A stretch of 64,000 bases of DNA from Noviluteimonas lactosilytica. GTDB taxonomy: Bacteria > Pseudomonadota > Gammaproteobacteria > Xanthomonadales > Xanthomonadaceae. Positions 47,326-57,913 of this stretch are shown in pieces. Each line of letters begins with the position of its first letter. Position 1 is the stretch's first letter. The stretch covers positions 124,001-188,000 of the forward strand of contig NZ_JAJGAK010000003.1 in the NCBI RefSeq assembly GCF_020866925.1, written 5' to 3'. The notes under the pieces were generated by a model. It was not told the origin of the DNA and did not search any database. It saw only the letters and a list, made by a program, of their open reading frames with translations. Made by a program: the position numbers and the translations under genes.

Positions 47326-49641
47326 ATGCCCCACGCCGCTTTCCGTGCGACGCCGCTCGCGCTCGCGCTTGCCACCGCCATCGCCTCCCCCGCGGCCTTC
47401 GCCGCGGACGAGCCGGCGCTGCCGAAGAAGACGACCGACCTGGACAAGGTCGAAGTCGTCGGCAAGTACGAGGAGAAGCCCTCGTCGGTGAAGTACACCG
47501 AGCAGCTGCGCGACACGCCGCAGACCATCACCGTGATCAACCGCGAAGTGATGGAAGAACAGAACCTGCTCGGCCTGCGCGATGCGCTGCAGACGCTGCC
47601 GGGCATCACCTTCGGTGCGGGCGAAGGCGGCGGCGGTTACGGCGACAGCATCACGCTGCGCGGCTTCAACGCCAGCAGCGACATCACGACCGACGGCGTG
47701 CGCGACAGCGCGCAGTACTCGCGCACCGACACGTTCAACCTCAATGCGATCGAGTTGATCAACGGCGCGAACTCGGTGTTCTCGGGCGCCGGGTCCGTCG
47801 GCGGCAACATCAATCTCGTGAGCAAGGTCGCGGGCACGGGCGATTTCACGACGATGACGCTCGGCGCGGGCACCGACGCCTACGGCCGCGCGACGATCGA
47901 CACCAACCACGACTTCGGCAACGGCACCGCGGTGCGCATCAACGCGATGGCGCACCAGAACGACGCGCCGGGCCGCGATGTCGAATCCTTCGAACGCTGG
48001 GGCATCGCCCCGTCGGTGGCCTTCGGCCTCGGCACGCCGCTGCGCGTGACCATGAGCTACTTCCACCAGACCGACAACAACATCCCGCAGTACGGCGTGC
48101 CGTACTACAGCGAGTACGGCGGTCCGCTGCCGGGCGTGCGGACCTCGAACTACTACGGGTATTCGAATGTCGACTCGCAGGACATCGACACCGACATGCT
48201 CACGGGCACCGTCGAGTACGACGTCAACGAGAACACGATGCTGCGCAGCATCGCGCGCTTCCAGCAGGTCGACCAGTACAGCGTGGCGAGCGCGCCGCAG
48301 GGCACGTGGTGCCTGTTCGGTCCGCCGAACGGCGAGAACGCGTCGCCCACGCTGACGGATTGCATCGCCGGCCAGCAGCCCGGCACGTTCCTTCCCGGCC
48401 AGCCGGGCGGTCCGCGCGGCTTCGTCCGCGACACGCGCAACAGCATCGCGATCAGCCAGACCGACCTGACCACGCGCTTCGACACGGGCAGCGTCGAACA
48501 TGCGCTCGTCGCCGGCGTGTCGTTCTCCGAGGAGGACTTCGACCTCGACACCGGCAACCTGCTACGCAACGCCGATGGCACGACGTTCGCCCCCAACGGC
48601 ACCACGGTCGTGCTGCCGCCGATGGACATCGCCAATCCGGACCACGTCTACACCGGCGCGCGCAATTACATCCGCACCAACTTCACGACGGGCAGCCTGT
48701 CCAACCAGGCGTTCTACGTGTTCGACACGCTGACGTTCACGCCGCAGTGGATGGTCAACGTCGGCGCGCGCTGGGAACGCAACGAAGGCGATTCGGTGAT
48801 CGAAACCTTCGACATCAATCCCGAGGGCGGCGTCGGCGGTTCGACCGGCGTGACGACGTTCAAGAACGAAGACAACCTGTTCTCGTATCGCGCGAGCGTG
48901 CTGTTCAAGCCCGTGGAAGCCGGCACGATCTACCTGTCGTACTCCGACAGCAACACGCCGTCGAAGTCGTCGGTCAACGGCGCCTGCACCGCGCAGACGT
49001 GCAACGTCGACCCGGAAACGGCGGTCAACATCGAACTCGGCACGAAGTGGGACCTCGCGCCGGGGCTCGCGCTCAACGCTGCGTTGTTCCGCAACGATCG
49101 CCAGAACTTCAAGGTCGCCGATCCCGGCAACCCCGCGAACCCGAGCGGCGAGCAGCAGCTCGATGGCGAAGCGCGCGTGGACGGCGTGTCGCTCGGCCTC
49201 GCTGGCCAGCTGACCCACGACTGGGCGGTGTTCGCCAACGTCACGTGGCTGGAGAGCGAAGTGCTGCAGGGCGTGTCCGATTACGTTGCGAGCCAGAGCG
49301 GCGACCCGTTCAAGGGCCTGCCGATCAGCGGTACGCCCGAACGCTCGGGTAGCATCTGGACCACGTACGACCTGGAGCGCTGGACGTTCGGCTACGGCGT
49401 GACGTACCAGAGCGACTACCTGTATTACGGCAACAACGCGACCAACCTGAACCTGGGCACGATCAAGGGCTTCACCACCCACCGCGCGATGGTGTCGTTC
49501 GCGGTGAACGACCAGCTCTCGTTCCAGCTCAACGCCAACAACCTGTTCGACAAGGAGTACTACACCCGCGCACGCAACAACGGGTGGGCCACGCCTGGCG
49601 ACGCCCAATCGTTCGTGCTGACGGCGACGTACGCCTTCTGA
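47326..49641 (+). CDS. TonB-dependent siderophore receptor (catecholate type)
   Basis: 771 aa outer-membrane receptor. Residues 1-28 are a signal peptide (ending AFA). A TonB-box-like DLDKVEVVG at 40-48 leads into the plug ([50 protein letters not shown]). The rest is the 22-strand barrel, with a strand pair containing Cys residues ([16 protein letters not shown]), and the last residue is Phe (ATYAF). The closest resemblance is to Fiu/CirA-type catecholate receptors. It heads an iron operon with PiuC and a PepSY protein, behind a Fur-box-like site. Confidence 0.92.
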   Translation: MPHAAFRATPLALALATAIASPAAFAADEPALPKKTTDLDKVEVVGKYEEKPSSVKYTEQLRDTPQTITVINREVMEEQNLLGLRDALQTLPGITFGAGEGGGGYGDSITLRGFNASSDITTDGVRDSAQYSRTDTFNLNAIELINGANSVFSGAGSVGGNINLVSKVAGTGDFTTMTLGAGTDAYGRATIDTNHDFGNGTAVRINAMAHQNDAPGRDVESFERWGIAPSVAFGLGTPLRVTMSYFHQTDNNIPQYGVPYYSEYGGPLPGVRTSNYYGYSNVDSQDIDTDMLTGTVEYDVNENTMLRSIARFQQVDQYSVASAPQGTWCLFGPPNGENASPTLTDCIAGQQPGTFLPGQPGGPRGFVRDTRNSIAISQTDLTTRFDTGSVEHALVAGVSFSEEDFDLDTGNLLRNADGTTFAPNGTTVVLPPMDIANPDHVYTGARNYIRTNFTTGSLSNQAFYVFDTLTFTPQWMVNVGARWERNEGDSVIETFDINPEGGVGGSTGVTTFKNEDNLFSYRASVLFKPVEAGTIYLSYSDSNTPSKSSVNGACTAQTCNVDPETAVNIELGTKWDLAPGLALNAALFRNDRQNFKVADPGNPANPSGEQQLDGEARVDGVSLGLAGQLTHDWAVFANVTWLESEVLQGVSDYVASQSGDPFKGLPISGTPERSGSIWTTYDLERWTFGYGVTYQSDYLYYGNNATNLNLGTIKGFTTHRAMVSFAVNDQLSFQLNANNLFDKEYYTRARNNGWATPGDAQSFVLTATYAF

Positions 49642-49664
49642 TCGAAGGACCACCGGAGGTCCCG

Positions 49665-50351
49665 ATGCTGCTGCAGATCCCGCAAGTGCTGACACCCGAG
49701 CAGGTCGCGCATTGCCGCGACCGGCTCGCGACGGCCGCGTGGGGCGACGGCCGCGTCACCGCCGGGTACCAGTCGGGCAAGGCCAAGGACAACGCGCAGC
49801 TGCCGGAGAACGATCCGGTGGCGCGCGAACTCGGCGCGCTCGTGCTCGATGCGCTGTCGCGCAACGCGACGTTCTTTTCCGCCGCGTTGCCGCAACGGAT
49901 CTACCCGCCGCTGTTCAATCGCTACGGCGGCGGGCAGTCCTTCGGCTTCCACGTCGACAACGCGATCCGCTACGACCGCAGCCGCGGTGGCGCGGACGCC
50001 ATGCGCACCGATCTGTCGGCGACGCTGTTCCTCGCCTCGCCCGACGAATACGACGGCGGTGAACTCGTCATCGAAGACACCTACGGCATGCAGCGCGTGA
50101 AGCTGCAGGCCGGCGACCTGGTCCTCTACCCCGGCACGAGCCTGCACCAGGTCACCCCGGTCACGCGCGGCGAACGCATCGCGTCGTTCTTCTGGATCCA
50201 GAGCCTGCTGCGCGAGGATGCGCAGCGCCGGCTGATGTTCGAACTCGATGTTTCGATCCGCCGCCTCACGCAGGACGTGCCGGATCATCCGTCGCTGGTG
50301 CAACTCACCGGCGTGTACCACAACCTCCTGCGTCGCTGGTCCGATACCTGA
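49665..50351 (+). CDS. piuC: PKHD-type Fe(II)/2-oxoglutarate hydroxylase PiuC
   Basis: 228 aa dioxygenase regulated with siderophore uptake. The iron-binding triad is His96, Asp98 and His161 ([19 protein letters not shown]), with Arg171 for 2-oxoglutarate ([10 protein letters not shown]). It lies 23 nt after the receptor gene, as in the known fiu/piuC arrangement. The substrate is unproved; a role in siderophore handling is suggested for the family. The ATG at 49665 follows GGAGG. Confidence 0.93.
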   Translation: MLLQIPQVLTPEQVAHCRDRLATAAWGDGRVTAGYQSGKAKDNAQLPENDPVARELGALVLDALSRNATFFSAALPQRIYPPLFNRYGGGQSFGFHVDNAIRYDRSRGGADAMRTDLSATLFLASPDEYDGGELVIEDTYGMQRVKLQAGDLVLYPGTSLHQVTPVTRGERIASFFWIQSLLREDAQRRLMFELDVSIRRLTQDVPDHPSLVQLTGVYHNLLRRWSDT

Positions 50352-50377
50352 TACGCATCGACAACAAAGACAACGCC

Positions 50378-51052
50378 ATGAACGTCGCCACCGCCACCGC
50401 AACGCCCGTCCGCCGCAGCAACACCACGTACCGCTGGATCCGCCAGTTCCATTTGTGGATCGGCGCCTGGGGCGCGCTCGCCGCGGTGATCTACGGCTTC
50501 ACCGGCCTGGTGATGAACCATCGCTTCGGCGACGGCGCATGGCCGCAGGGCGAGAACAAGGAACTCGCGCGCACGGAATTGCAGATTCCCGCCGATGCGC
50601 AGTCATCGCCCGAAGCGCTCTCGCTGTGGCTGCAGTCGACGCAGGGCCTCGATGCACAAGTGATCCGCAAGGGTCCCCCGGGTGGCGGCAAGGACGCTGC
50701 CAAGGATGGCGCGAAGGGCGAAGCGAAGGCCGGCCCGCCGCCGAAGTGGACGCTCTCAGGCGGCACCGCGACCTCCGCATGGTCGATGGAATACACGCCG
50801 GGCAACGCGACCGCCGAGGTCAAGCACACCGAGCACGACACGCTGTCCGCGTTCAATCGCCTGCACAAGGGCGTCGGCGGCGGCATCGGGTGGACGATCC
50901 TCGCCGACAGCTTCGCCATCGGCATGCTGCTGCTCGGCCTGTCGGGCATCTGGATGTGGGCGCGCGGCCGCAGTGCGAAGGACGTGGTGGTCAGCGTGCT
51001 GAGCGTGTCGGTCGTGGTGATGCTGGTCGTGCTGGTGCCCGCGTTGTTCTGA
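50378..51052 (+). CDS. PepSY-associated membrane protein
   Basis: 224 aa inner-membrane protein, third gene of the iron unit (26 nt after piuC). A first helix spans about 28-48 (LWIGAWGALAAVIYGFTGLVMNH) and two more lie near the C-terminus (WTILADSFAIGMLLLGLSGIWMWARG; VVSVLSVSVVVMLVVLVPALF). The periplasmic loop is Gly/Lys/Ala-rich (GGGKDAAKDGAKGEAKAG). His and Trp positions match PepSY-associated TM proteins that act in ferric-siderophore reduction, which is the likely role. Confidence 0.85.
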   Translation: MNVATATATPVRRSNTTYRWIRQFHLWIGAWGALAAVIYGFTGLVMNHRFGDGAWPQGENKELARTELQIPADAQSSPEALSLWLQSTQGLDAQVIRKGPPGGGKDAAKDGAKGEAKAGPPPKWTLSGGTATSAWSMEYTPGNATAEVKHTEHDTLSAFNRLHKGVGGGIGWTILADSFAIGMLLLGLSGIWMWARGRSAKDVVVSVLSVSVVVMLVVLVPALF

Positions 51053-51055
51053 CGC

Positions 51056-51640
51056 TCAGCGCGGCCGCAGCTGCGCGAGCAGCACTTCCCCGCCACCGTC
51101 GAGCACATGCCGCAGGCGCGCATCGCCTGCGTGCAGCAATGCGGTGTCGCCTTGCGCGAGGCCCGGCAAGCCCGAGTCGTCCGCGAAGCGCGCCTGCCCC
51201 GCGAGCAGATGCACGGCCCAGGTCGTGCCCGGGTCGGCAAAGATCACCATGGGTCCCACCAACGGTCGATGCCAGAGTTGCGCATCGATCGCGTCGCGCC
51301 GCCACATCAGGTTGAAGTCCTGCGTCGCGCCGTCGATGAGCTCGCCGTGCACGCCGGCTTCTCCCGCGAAGCGCAGGCGACCGTGCGGCGGTTGCAGGTC
51401 GTGCACGTTGCCGTCGTCGAAGCGCAGGCGCACGCCGTTGCCCGACAGCAACACGATCTCGCGATCGATGCCTTCGAAGCGCGAGAACGGCGCGTCCTGT
51501 TCGATCTCCGCGATCGACAGGCGCCACGCCCACTCGCCGGCCGGTTCCGATGCGATCTCGCGCGTCCACCCTGCGCCGTTGCGCCAGCGCTCGCGGCGGT
51601 ATTCGTTGGCGGGCACGACACGGGAACGGGCATTCGACAT
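51056..51640 (-). CDS. HutD/Ves-family cupin-like protein
   Basis: 194 aa. The opening RRERWRNGAGWTREIAS and later PFSRFEGIDREIVLLSGNGVRLRF are typical of HutD/Ves proteins, a bicupin fold of unknown role often linked to histidine use or environmental stress. No hut genes are nearby. Convergent with the PepSY gene, only 3 nt apart. Single-gene unit. Confidence 0.82.
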   Translation of the reverse strand: MSNARSRVVPANEYRRERWRNGAGWTREIASEPAGEWAWRLSIAEIEQDAPFSRFEGIDREIVLLSGNGVRLRFDDGNVHDLQPPHGRLRFAGEAGVHGELIDGATQDFNLMWRRDAIDAQLWHRPLVGPMVIFADPGTTWAVHLLAGQARFADDSGLPGLAQGDTALLHAGDARLRHVLDGGGEVLLAQLRPR

Positions 51641-51777
51641 GCGCGCAGCCTACCGAACCCGCGGACGCGAGGGGAACCGAAGGGCCGGCGCGGGGGCAAT
51701 CCCTTGCCTCCCGTGCCTGCATGGCGCCCCGCCCAACGGCCGCACGGCCGCCGGGGCGCCACCTTCGAACGCGTGCG

Positions 51778-52107
51778 TCAGGGCGCGGAAGCCCCCGACG
51801 CCGATTTGGCGCCTGCCTTCGCACCGCCGCCGAGCTGGATGCGGTCGCGGTTCTTCTCGACCGTCTTGAGGCCGATACCCTTCACCTTCGCGAGCTGCTC
51901 CAGGCTCTTGTACGGCCCGTTGGCCTCGCGGTGGGCGACGATGGCTTCGGCCTTGGAGGGGCCGATGTTCACCAGGACGCGGTCGATGGTCTGCGCGTCG
52001 GCGGTGTTGATGTCCACGGTGTCCGCGGCGAGCGCGGACCCGGCGAACAAGGCGGCGAGCACCATCGATTGCAATGCGATGGCGGTGGTCTTCACGAGCG
52101 GATGCAT
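51778..52107 (-). CDS. ComEA-like helix-hairpin-helix protein, exported
   Basis: 109 aa. Residues 1-28 are a signal peptide (ALA). Two HhH motifs follow (VDINTADAQTIDRVLVNIGPSKAEAIVAHREANGPYKS and LAKVKGIGLKTVEKNRDRI), the ComEA DNA-binding module. The C-terminal tail is Gly/Ala/Lys-rich. ComEA-like proteins bind DNA in the periplasm for natural transformation, but many short exported copies are of unknown use. Divergent from the M20 peptidase across 225 bp. Confidence 0.9.
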   Translation of the reverse strand: MHPLVKTTAIALQSMVLAALFAGSALAADTVDINTADAQTIDRVLVNIGPSKAEAIVAHREANGPYKSLEQLAKVKGIGLKTVEKNRDRIQLGGGAKAGAKSASGASAP

Positions 52108-52332
52108 GGGTCTCTCCCTGACGTTGGCCCGCGCCTGGCGCGCGGGGGATGGGTCTTGCCCGGCGCCTGATGCGGCGGACAGGTGCAGTCTCCCGGTCCG
52201 CGCACCCCGCCCCCATCGGGCGATCCCCCGTCGTCGTGTCGTCCTTTGCACCGCCCGCGTGTAGGGAATGTCTGATGCCCACGTACCCCCCGCGCTAGAA
52301 TTGCGTCCTTTCTCCCCCCGGATATCGCACGC

Positions 52333-53835
52333 ATGGACCGTTCCCTCGACGCCTCCGCCCTCGAGCGCTACGTCGACGGCAAGTGGGACGACGACATCGT
52401 TCCGCGCCTCGTCGAATACATCGCCATCCCCAACAAGTCGCCGATGTTCGACGCCGACTGGGTCCAGCACGGCTACATGGACCAGGCCGTTACGCTGATG
52501 GAGACCTGGGCGAAGGCGCAGACGATCCCCGGCATGCAGGTCGAGGTCGTGCGCCTGCAGAACCGCACGCCGCTGATCTTCCTCGAGATCCCCGCGGCCA
52601 ACGGCGGCAGCGACGACGATTGCGTGCTGCTCTACGGCCACCTCGACAAGCAGCCCGAGATGACCGGCTGGGATGAGGACCTCGGCCCGTGGAAGCCGGT
52701 GATCAAGGGCGATCGCCTGTACGGCCGCGGCGGCGCGGACGACGGCTACGCGATCTTCGGTTCGCTCGCCGCGATCCTCGCGCTGCAGGAACAGAAGCTC
52801 CCGCACGCGCGCTGCGTCATCCTGATCGAAGCCTGCGAGGAATCCGGCAGCTACGACCTGCCCGCGTACGTCGACCACCTCGCCGATCGCATCGGCAAGC
52901 CGTCGCTCGTCGTGTGCCTCGACTCCGGCTGCGCGAACTACGACCAGCTGTGGTGCACGACGTCGCTGCGCGGCCTCGCTGGCGGCAACCTCACGGTGAA
53001 GGTGCTGAGCGAAGGCGTGCATTCGGGCGACGCGAGCGGCATCGTGCCCTCGAGCTTCCGCATCCTGCGCGACCTGCTCTCGCGCATCGAAGACGAAGAC
53101 ACCGGCAAGATCCTGCTCGAAGGCCTGCACGCGCAGATCCCGGAAGAACGCCTCGCGCAGGCGAAGGAAGCGGCGAAAGTCGTCGGCACCGCGGTGTACG
53201 ACAAGTTCCCGTTCCTGCCGGGCGAGAAGCCGATGGCCGAAGATCTGTCGGAACTCGTGCTCAACCGCACCTGGCGCCCCGCGCTGTCGGTCACCGGCGT
53301 CGACGGCATGCCGCCGCTTTCGTCGGCGGGCAACGTGCTGCGTCCCTTCACCGCGGTGAAGCTCTCGCTGCGCCTGCCGCCCACGCTCGAAGGCAAGCGC
53401 GCGGGCGACCTGCTCAAGAAGACGCTCGAAGAAAATCCGCCCTACGGCGCGCAGGTCTCGCTCGACCTCGAAAAGGCGTCGACCGGCTGGAACGCGCCCG
53501 CGATGTCGCCGTGGCTGACCGCCGCGATCGACGAAGCGAGCCGCGAATTCTTCGGCCAGCCGGCGATGTACATGGGCGAAGGCGGCACGATCCCCTTCAT
53601 GGGCATGCTCGGCGAGAAGTACCCCGGCGCACAGTTCATGATCACCGGCGTGCTCGGCCCGCATTCGAACGCGCACGGCCCGAATGAATTCCTGCACATC
53701 CCGATGGGCAAGCGCGTCACCTCGTGCGTCGCACGCGTGATCGCCCGCCACCACGAGGCGAGCCAGCGCGGCGAAACCACCGGTGTCGCGGCGGTCGCCG
53801 GCGGCGAGCAGCACGGGTCGCACGGCTGCTGCTAG
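52333..53835 (+). CDS. M20-family metallopeptidase
   Basis: 500 aa cytoplasmic dizinc peptidase. Metal ligands are visible: His in YGHLDKQPEM (about 102), Asp in RGGADDGYA, Glu-Glu in EACEESGSYD and His near the end (LGPHSNAHGPNEFLHIP). The central insert (about 215-340) is the dimerisation lid. Related enzymes cleave dipeptides or hydrolyse N-acyl amino acids. The C-terminal tail is unusual: EQHGSHGCC, a His/Cys-rich ending not needed for catalysis. Monocistronic, followed by a terminator. Confidence 0.92.
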   Translation: MDRSLDASALERYVDGKWDDDIVPRLVEYIAIPNKSPMFDADWVQHGYMDQAVTLMETWAKAQTIPGMQVEVVRLQNRTPLIFLEIPAANGGSDDDCVLLYGHLDKQPEMTGWDEDLGPWKPVIKGDRLYGRGGADDGYAIFGSLAAILALQEQKLPHARCVILIEACEESGSYDLPAYVDHLADRIGKPSLVVCLDSGCANYDQLWCTTSLRGLAGGNLTVKVLSEGVHSGDASGIVPSSFRILRDLLSRIEDEDTGKILLEGLHAQIPEERLAQAKEAAKVVGTAVYDKFPFLPGEKPMAEDLSELVLNRTWRPALSVTGVDGMPPLSSAGNVLRPFTAVKLSLRLPPTLEGKRAGDLLKKTLEENPPYGAQVSLDLEKASTGWNAPAMSPWLTAAIDEASREFFGQPAMYMGEGGTIPFMGMLGEKYPGAQFMITGVLGPHSNAHGPNEFLHIPMGKRVTSCVARVIARHHEASQRGETTGVAAVAGGEQHGSHGCC

Positions 53836-53884
53836 CGAGCCGACGCGTTGACGTGCTGCCCTATCGGCAGCACGTGCGTCGGTG

Positions 53885-53914
53885 AGCCCCGCCAGCTTTG
53901 CTGGCGGGCGCTTT
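53885..53914 (+). terminator. terminator of the M20 peptidase gene
   Basis: CCGCCAGC-ttt-GCTGGCGG with additional flanking pairs, followed by CTTTTG, about 50 nt after the stop. Confidence 0.8.
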
Positions 53915-53982
53915 TGCATGCTGCACCGCACACGTCGCTAGCATCCACCTCGGCGCGATCCCGCGCCCCGAGGAGGGACACC

Positions 53983-54243
53983 ATGTTCGACGGCATCCTG
54001 ATGTATGTCATTGGCGGTGCGGTGATCGGCATCCTGGCGCGCTTCTTCAAGCCCGGCGCCGACCCGGTCGGCTGGATCATGACGATCGTGCTTGGCGCCG
54101 CAGGCGCGGCGATCGGGGGATACGTCGCAGGGATGCTGCAGGTGTCGAATCGCGCGCTCGTCTGGGCGATCGCGATCGTCGCCGCGATCGTGTTGCTGTT
54201 CCTGTGGGAAGCGGTGCGCGGGAAGAAGGCGCGCCCGGCCTGA
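53983..54243 (+). CDS. GlsB/YeaQ/YmgE-type small membrane protein
   Basis: 86 aa with three transmembrane segments (MYVIGGAVIGILARFF; GWIMTIVLGAAGAAIGGYVAGML; LVWAIAIVAAIVLLFLW). This matches the transglycosylase-associated GlsB family, small stress-linked proteins of unknown mechanism. The ATG at 53983 follows AGGAGGGA. A palindrome begins 17 nt after the stop. Confidence 0.88.
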   Translation: MFDGILMYVIGGAVIGILARFFKPGADPVGWIMTIVLGAAGAAIGGYVAGMLQVSNRALVWAIAIVAAIVLLFLWEAVRGKKARPA

Positions 54244-54260
54244 CGTCGGGGCCAGGAGCA

Positions 54261-54317
54261 AAAACAGGGGTCAGAGCACTATTTCCCGTCGGGAAATAGT
54301 GCTCTGACCCCTGTTTT
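54261..54317. repeat. GGGGTCAGAG palindrome, copy 5
   Basis: Perfect 27-nt arms (54261-54287 and 54291-54317) with a 3-nt loop. The inner stem is GCACTATTTCCC/GGGAAATAGTGC. Its right end is the terminal base of the cysNC stop codon, and its left end is 17 nt after the GlsB-like stop; so it lies exactly between convergent genes. Confidence 0.9.
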
Positions 54318-56206
54318 CATTCGCCCAGCAGGCGACGCACCACGCGCTCGGCCAGGGCTTCCGGCGATTCCATCGCGGTATCGAGCCGCATTTCCGGCGC
54401 TTCCGGCGCTTCGTACGGCGAATCGATGCCGGTGAAGTGCGGCAACTCGCCGCGTCGCGCCTTCGCGTACAACCCCTTCACATCGCGCTGTTCGGCGACG
54501 GCCAGCGGCGTGTCGACGAAGGCCTCGATGAACTCGCCTTCGCCGAACAACGCGCGCGCCGCGCGACGTTCGGTGCGGAACGGCGAGATGAAGCTGACCA
54601 GCACGATCAATCCCGCATCCGTCATCAGCTTCGCGACTTCAGCGACGCGGCGCAGGTTTTCCACGCGGTCTTCGTCGGTGAAGCCGAGGTCGCGGTTGAG
54701 ACCGTGGCGCACGTTGTCGCCGTCGAGCACGAACGCGTGCTTGCCCAACGCATGCAGGCGCTTGTCGACCAGGTTGGCGATCGTCGACTTGCCCGATCCC
54801 GACAGGCCGGTGAACCACACGCAGCGCGGCGATTGCCCGAGGCTTCGTGCGCGCGTCGACTTGTCGACGTCGATGTGCTGCCAATGCAGGTTGCCCGCGC
54901 GACGCAACGCGAAATCGAGCGTGCCCGCCGCGACGGTCGCGTTGTCGATGCGGTCGATCAGGATGAACCCACCCAGGGCGCGATTGCGCGCATACGGCTC
55001 GAACGCGATCGCCTGGTCGAGCGCGATGTTGCAATAGCCGACTTCGTTGAGCGCGAGGTGCGTGGCCGCGAGCGGCGCCTGCGTGTCGATGTCGACCTTG
55101 TGCTTGAGCGCGCTCACCGTCGCGCCGACCGTGCGCGTGCCGAGCTTGAGCCAGTACGAACGACCGGGCAGCAACTGCCCGTCGCCCATCCACAACACGT
55201 GCGCGGCGAACTGGTCGGCGACTTCCGGCGCGTCCTCCGCGCTCGCGATCACGTCGCCGCGGCTGACGTCGATCTCGTCCTCGAGCACCAGCATCGCGGC
55301 CTGTCCCGCGACCGCGGCATCGACTTCGCCCTCCGGCCCGAGCACGCGCGCGATGCGCGAGCGGCGGCCCGACGGCAACACGACCACCGCATCGCCGGGC
55401 TTCGCGCGACCCGCGACCAGCGTGCCCGCGTACCCGCGGAAATCGCGTTCCGCATCGCGGCGATCGGGGCGCTGCACCCACTGCACCGGAAGTCGGAAGC
55501 CACCCTCCGCATGCGGACGTTCGATCTGCACGTTGTCGAGATATTCGAGCAACGATGGACCGTCGTACCACGGCGTCGCCTCGCCGCGATGCACGAGGTT
55601 CTCGCCCTTCAGCGCCGACATCGGGACGCACTGCACGTGCGCGATGCCGAGCGCATGCGCGAGCTCGGTGTACTCGTCCGCGATCGCGTCGAACACAGGC
55701 TGCTCGTAACCGACGAGGTCCATCTTGTTCACCGCGAGCACGACGTGGCGGATGCCGAGCAGCGCCGCGATGTACGTGTGCCGACGCGTCTGCACGAGCA
55801 ATCCCTTGCGCGCGTCGACCAGCACCACCGCGAGTTCCGCGGTCGACGCACCGGTCGCCATGTTGCGCGTGTACTGCTCGTGGCCCGGGCAGTCGGCGAC
55901 GATGTACTTGCGGTGTTCGGTATCGAAGAAGCGGTACGCGACGTCGATGGTGATGCCCTGCTCGCGCTCGGCGGCAAGGCCGTCGAGCAGCAGCGCGTAG
56001 TCGATGCTCTCGCCCTGCGTGCCGTGGCGCCGACTGTCGGCAGCAAGCGCGGCCAGCTGATCGTCGAACAGACGCTTGCTGTCGTACAGCAGGCGGCCGA
56101 TCAGCGTGCTCTTGCCGTCGTCGACGCTGCCGCAGGTGATGAAGCGCAGCAGGTCCTTGTGTTCGTGCTTGCGGAGTGCTTCGGCGATGTTCGCTTCGAC
56201 ATTCAT
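54317..56206 (-). CDS. cysNC: bifunctional sulfate adenylyltransferase large subunit / APS kinase
   Basis: 629 aa fusion. Residues about 1-440 are CysN, a GTPase related to EF-Tu (GSVDDGKST at 26-33, [20 protein letters not shown]), which drives APS formation with CysD. Residues about 455-629 are CysC ([34 protein letters not shown]), which phosphorylates APS to PAPS. The fused form is common in the family. Its ATG overlaps the cysD stop by 1 nt. Final residues lie inside a palindrome. Confidence 0.96.
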   Translation of the reverse strand: MNVEANIAEALRKHEHKDLLRFITCGSVDDGKSTLIGRLLYDSKRLFDDQLAALAADSRRHGTQGESIDYALLLDGLAAEREQGITIDVAYRFFDTEHRKYIVADCPGHEQYTRNMATGASTAELAVVLVDARKGLLVQTRRHTYIAALLGIRHVVLAVNKMDLVGYEQPVFDAIADEYTELAHALGIAHVQCVPMSALKGENLVHRGEATPWYDGPSLLEYLDNVQIERPHAEGGFRLPVQWVQRPDRRDAERDFRGYAGTLVAGRAKPGDAVVVLPSGRRSRIARVLGPEGEVDAAVAGQAAMLVLEDEIDVSRGDVIASAEDAPEVADQFAAHVLWMGDGQLLPGRSYWLKLGTRTVGATVSALKHKVDIDTQAPLAATHLALNEVGYCNIALDQAIAFEPYARNRALGGFILIDRIDNATVAAGTLDFALRRAGNLHWQHIDVDKSTRARSLGQSPRCVWFTGLSGSGKSTIANLVDKRLHALGKHAFVLDGDNVRHGLNRDLGFTDEDRVENLRRVAEVAKLMTDAGLIVLVSFISPFRTERRAARALFGEGEFIEAFVDTPLAVAEQRDVKGLYAKARRGELPHFTGIDSPYEAPEAPEMRLDTAMESPEALAERVVRRLLGE

Positions 56207-57105
56207 CAGAAGTACCCCTCCTGCTTCTTCTTCTCCATCGATGCCGTCGGATCGTGGTCGATCACGCGCCCCTGGCGCTCCGACGTCGTGGCGACGAGCA
56301 TCTCGGCGATGATCTTCTCGAGCGTGTCCGCGTCCGATTCGATCGCACCGGTCAACGGATAGCATCCGAGCGTGCGGAAGCGCACGCGGCGCATCGCGGG
56401 CGTCTCGCCCGCGCGCAACGGCAGGCGCTCGTCGTCGACCATCAGCAGCGCGCCGTCGCGTTCCACCACCGGGCGCTCCTTCGCGAAGTAGAGCGACGGC
56501 ACCGGGATGTTCTCGCGGAAGATGTACAGCCACACGTCGAGCTCGGTCCAGTTCGACAGCGGAAACACGCGCACGCTCTCGCCCGGCTGGATGCGCGTGT
56601 TGTACAGGTCCCACAGCTCGGGACGCTGGTGCTTCGGATCCCAGCGGTGTTGCGCATTGCGGAACGAGAACACGCGTTCCTTCGCGCGCGACTTCTCCTC
56701 GTCGCGCCGCGCGCCGCCGATCGCCGCGTCGAATCCGTACTGGTCGAGCGCCTGCTTCAGCGCCTGCGTCTTCATCACGTCGGTGTGCACGGTCGCGCCG
56801 TGCGACACCGGTCCGATGCCGCGCGCGATGCCGTCGGGATTGGTGTGCACGCGCAACTCGACGCCGGTTTCCGCCGCGCGACGATCGCGGAACTCGATCA
56901 TCTCGCGGAACTTCCAACCGGTGTCGACATGCAGCAGCGGAATCGGCGGCCGCCCCGGCGCGAACGCTTTCATCAACAGGTGCAGCAACACCGAGCTGTC
57001 CTTGCCGATCGAATACAGCAGCACCGGATTGCGGAAGTTCGCCGCCACCTCGCGCAGGATGTAGAGGCTCTCCGCCTCCAGGCGATCGAGATGGCTGGGT
57101 TGCAT
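56206..57105 (-). CDS. cysD: sulfate adenylyltransferase small subunit
   Basis: 299 aa ATP-PP-loop enzyme forming adenosine 5'-phosphosulfate from sulfate and ATP. The loop [13 protein letters not shown] is at about 31-43; [12 protein letters not shown] and [20 protein letters not shown] are the family blocks. It works as a heterodimer with CysN, and is coupled to it by a 1-nt overlap. Preceded by a TauE-type exporter (49 nt). Confidence 0.97.
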   Translation of the reverse strand: MQPSHLDRLEAESLYILREVAANFRNPVLLYSIGKDSSVLLHLLMKAFAPGRPPIPLLHVDTGWKFREMIEFRDRRAAETGVELRVHTNPDGIARGIGPVSHGATVHTDVMKTQALKQALDQYGFDAAIGGARRDEEKSRAKERVFSFRNAQHRWDPKHQRPELWDLYNTRIQPGESVRVFPLSNWTELDVWLYIFRENIPVPSLYFAKERPVVERDGALLMVDDERLPLRAGETPAMRRVRFRTLGCYPLTGAIESDADTLEKIIAEMLVATTSERQGRVIDHDPTASMEKKKQEGYF

Positions 57106-57154
57106 GGAACGCGCGCACCGGGCTGGGAAACGCCCGAATCTTAGCGCGGGAAAC

Positions 57155-57910
57155 TCAAGACCAGACCGTCAGGTACAGCGTCCGCAGGCTCAGGCCCACC
57201 ACGAGCAGGCCCACGACCAGCATCAGCCAGCGCGGATTGAGGTGCTTCACCAGCCACCCCCCCATCGGCGCGGCGATCACCCCCCCGACGCCGAGGGCCA
57301 CGACGATCTGCCAGTGCTGCACGCCCAGCGTGAGCAGGAACACGACCGACGCGGTGAAGGTGACGAAGAATTCCACCGCGTTGACGGTGCCGACCGTACA
57401 CCGCGCTTCGTTGCCGCGCGCGAGCAGGTTGGTGGTGACGATCGGGCCCCACCCGCCGCCGCCGATCGCGTCGATCAATCCGCCGAGGAAGCCGAGCGGG
57501 ATCAGGTGCGAGGTCACGCGCTTCGACACGATCTCGCGGAACGCCTTGGCGAGGATCACCAGGCCGAGCAACAACAGGTAGCCGGCGATCCATGGCTTGA
57601 TCGCATCGCCCGGGAGCTGCACCAGGATGTAGGCGCCGATGGCCGCACCGAGCATGCCGGGCAGCAGCAGGCGCCGGAACAATCGCTTGTCGATGTTGCC
57701 GAACGTGTGGTGCGAGATCGCCGACGCGCCGGTGGTGAAGCATTCCGCCGCGTGCACCGTCGCGCTGCTCACCGCGGGCGGCACGCCGAGCCCGAGCAGC
57801 AAGCTCGACGCCGTCGCGCCATACGCCATGCCCAGCGCGCCATCGACCAACTGTGCCGCGAAGCCCACCACGACGACGAGGAGCAAGTCGTAGTCGAGCA
57901 TCGCCTCCAC
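57155..57910 (-). CDS. TauE/SafE-family sulfite exporter-like membrane protein
   Basis: 251 aa inner-membrane protein with about eight helices. The [20 protein letters not shown] block near residues 23-42 and [21 protein letters not shown] (about 145-165) are TauE/SafE signatures. Such proteins export sulfite or other organosulfur anions. The start is probably a GTG 3 nt after the manC stop, implying coupling; the alternative ATG at 57901 has its ribosome site too close. It precedes cysD and cysNC, giving a plausible role in venting sulfite from this sulfur locus. Confidence 0.88.
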   Translation of the reverse strand: MEAMLDYDLLLVVVVGFAAQLVDGALGMAYGATASSLLLGLGVPPAVSSATVHAAECFTTGASAISHHTFGNIDKRLFRRLLLPGMLGAAIGAYILVQLPGDAIKPWIAGYLLLLGLVILAKAFREIVSKRVTSHLIPLGFLGGLIDAIGGGGWGPIVTTNLLARGNEARCTVGTVNAVEFFVTFTASVVFLLTLGVQHWQIVVALGVGGVIAAPMGGWLVKHLNPRWLMLVVGLLVVGLSLRTLYLTVWS

Positions 57911-57913
57911 GTG

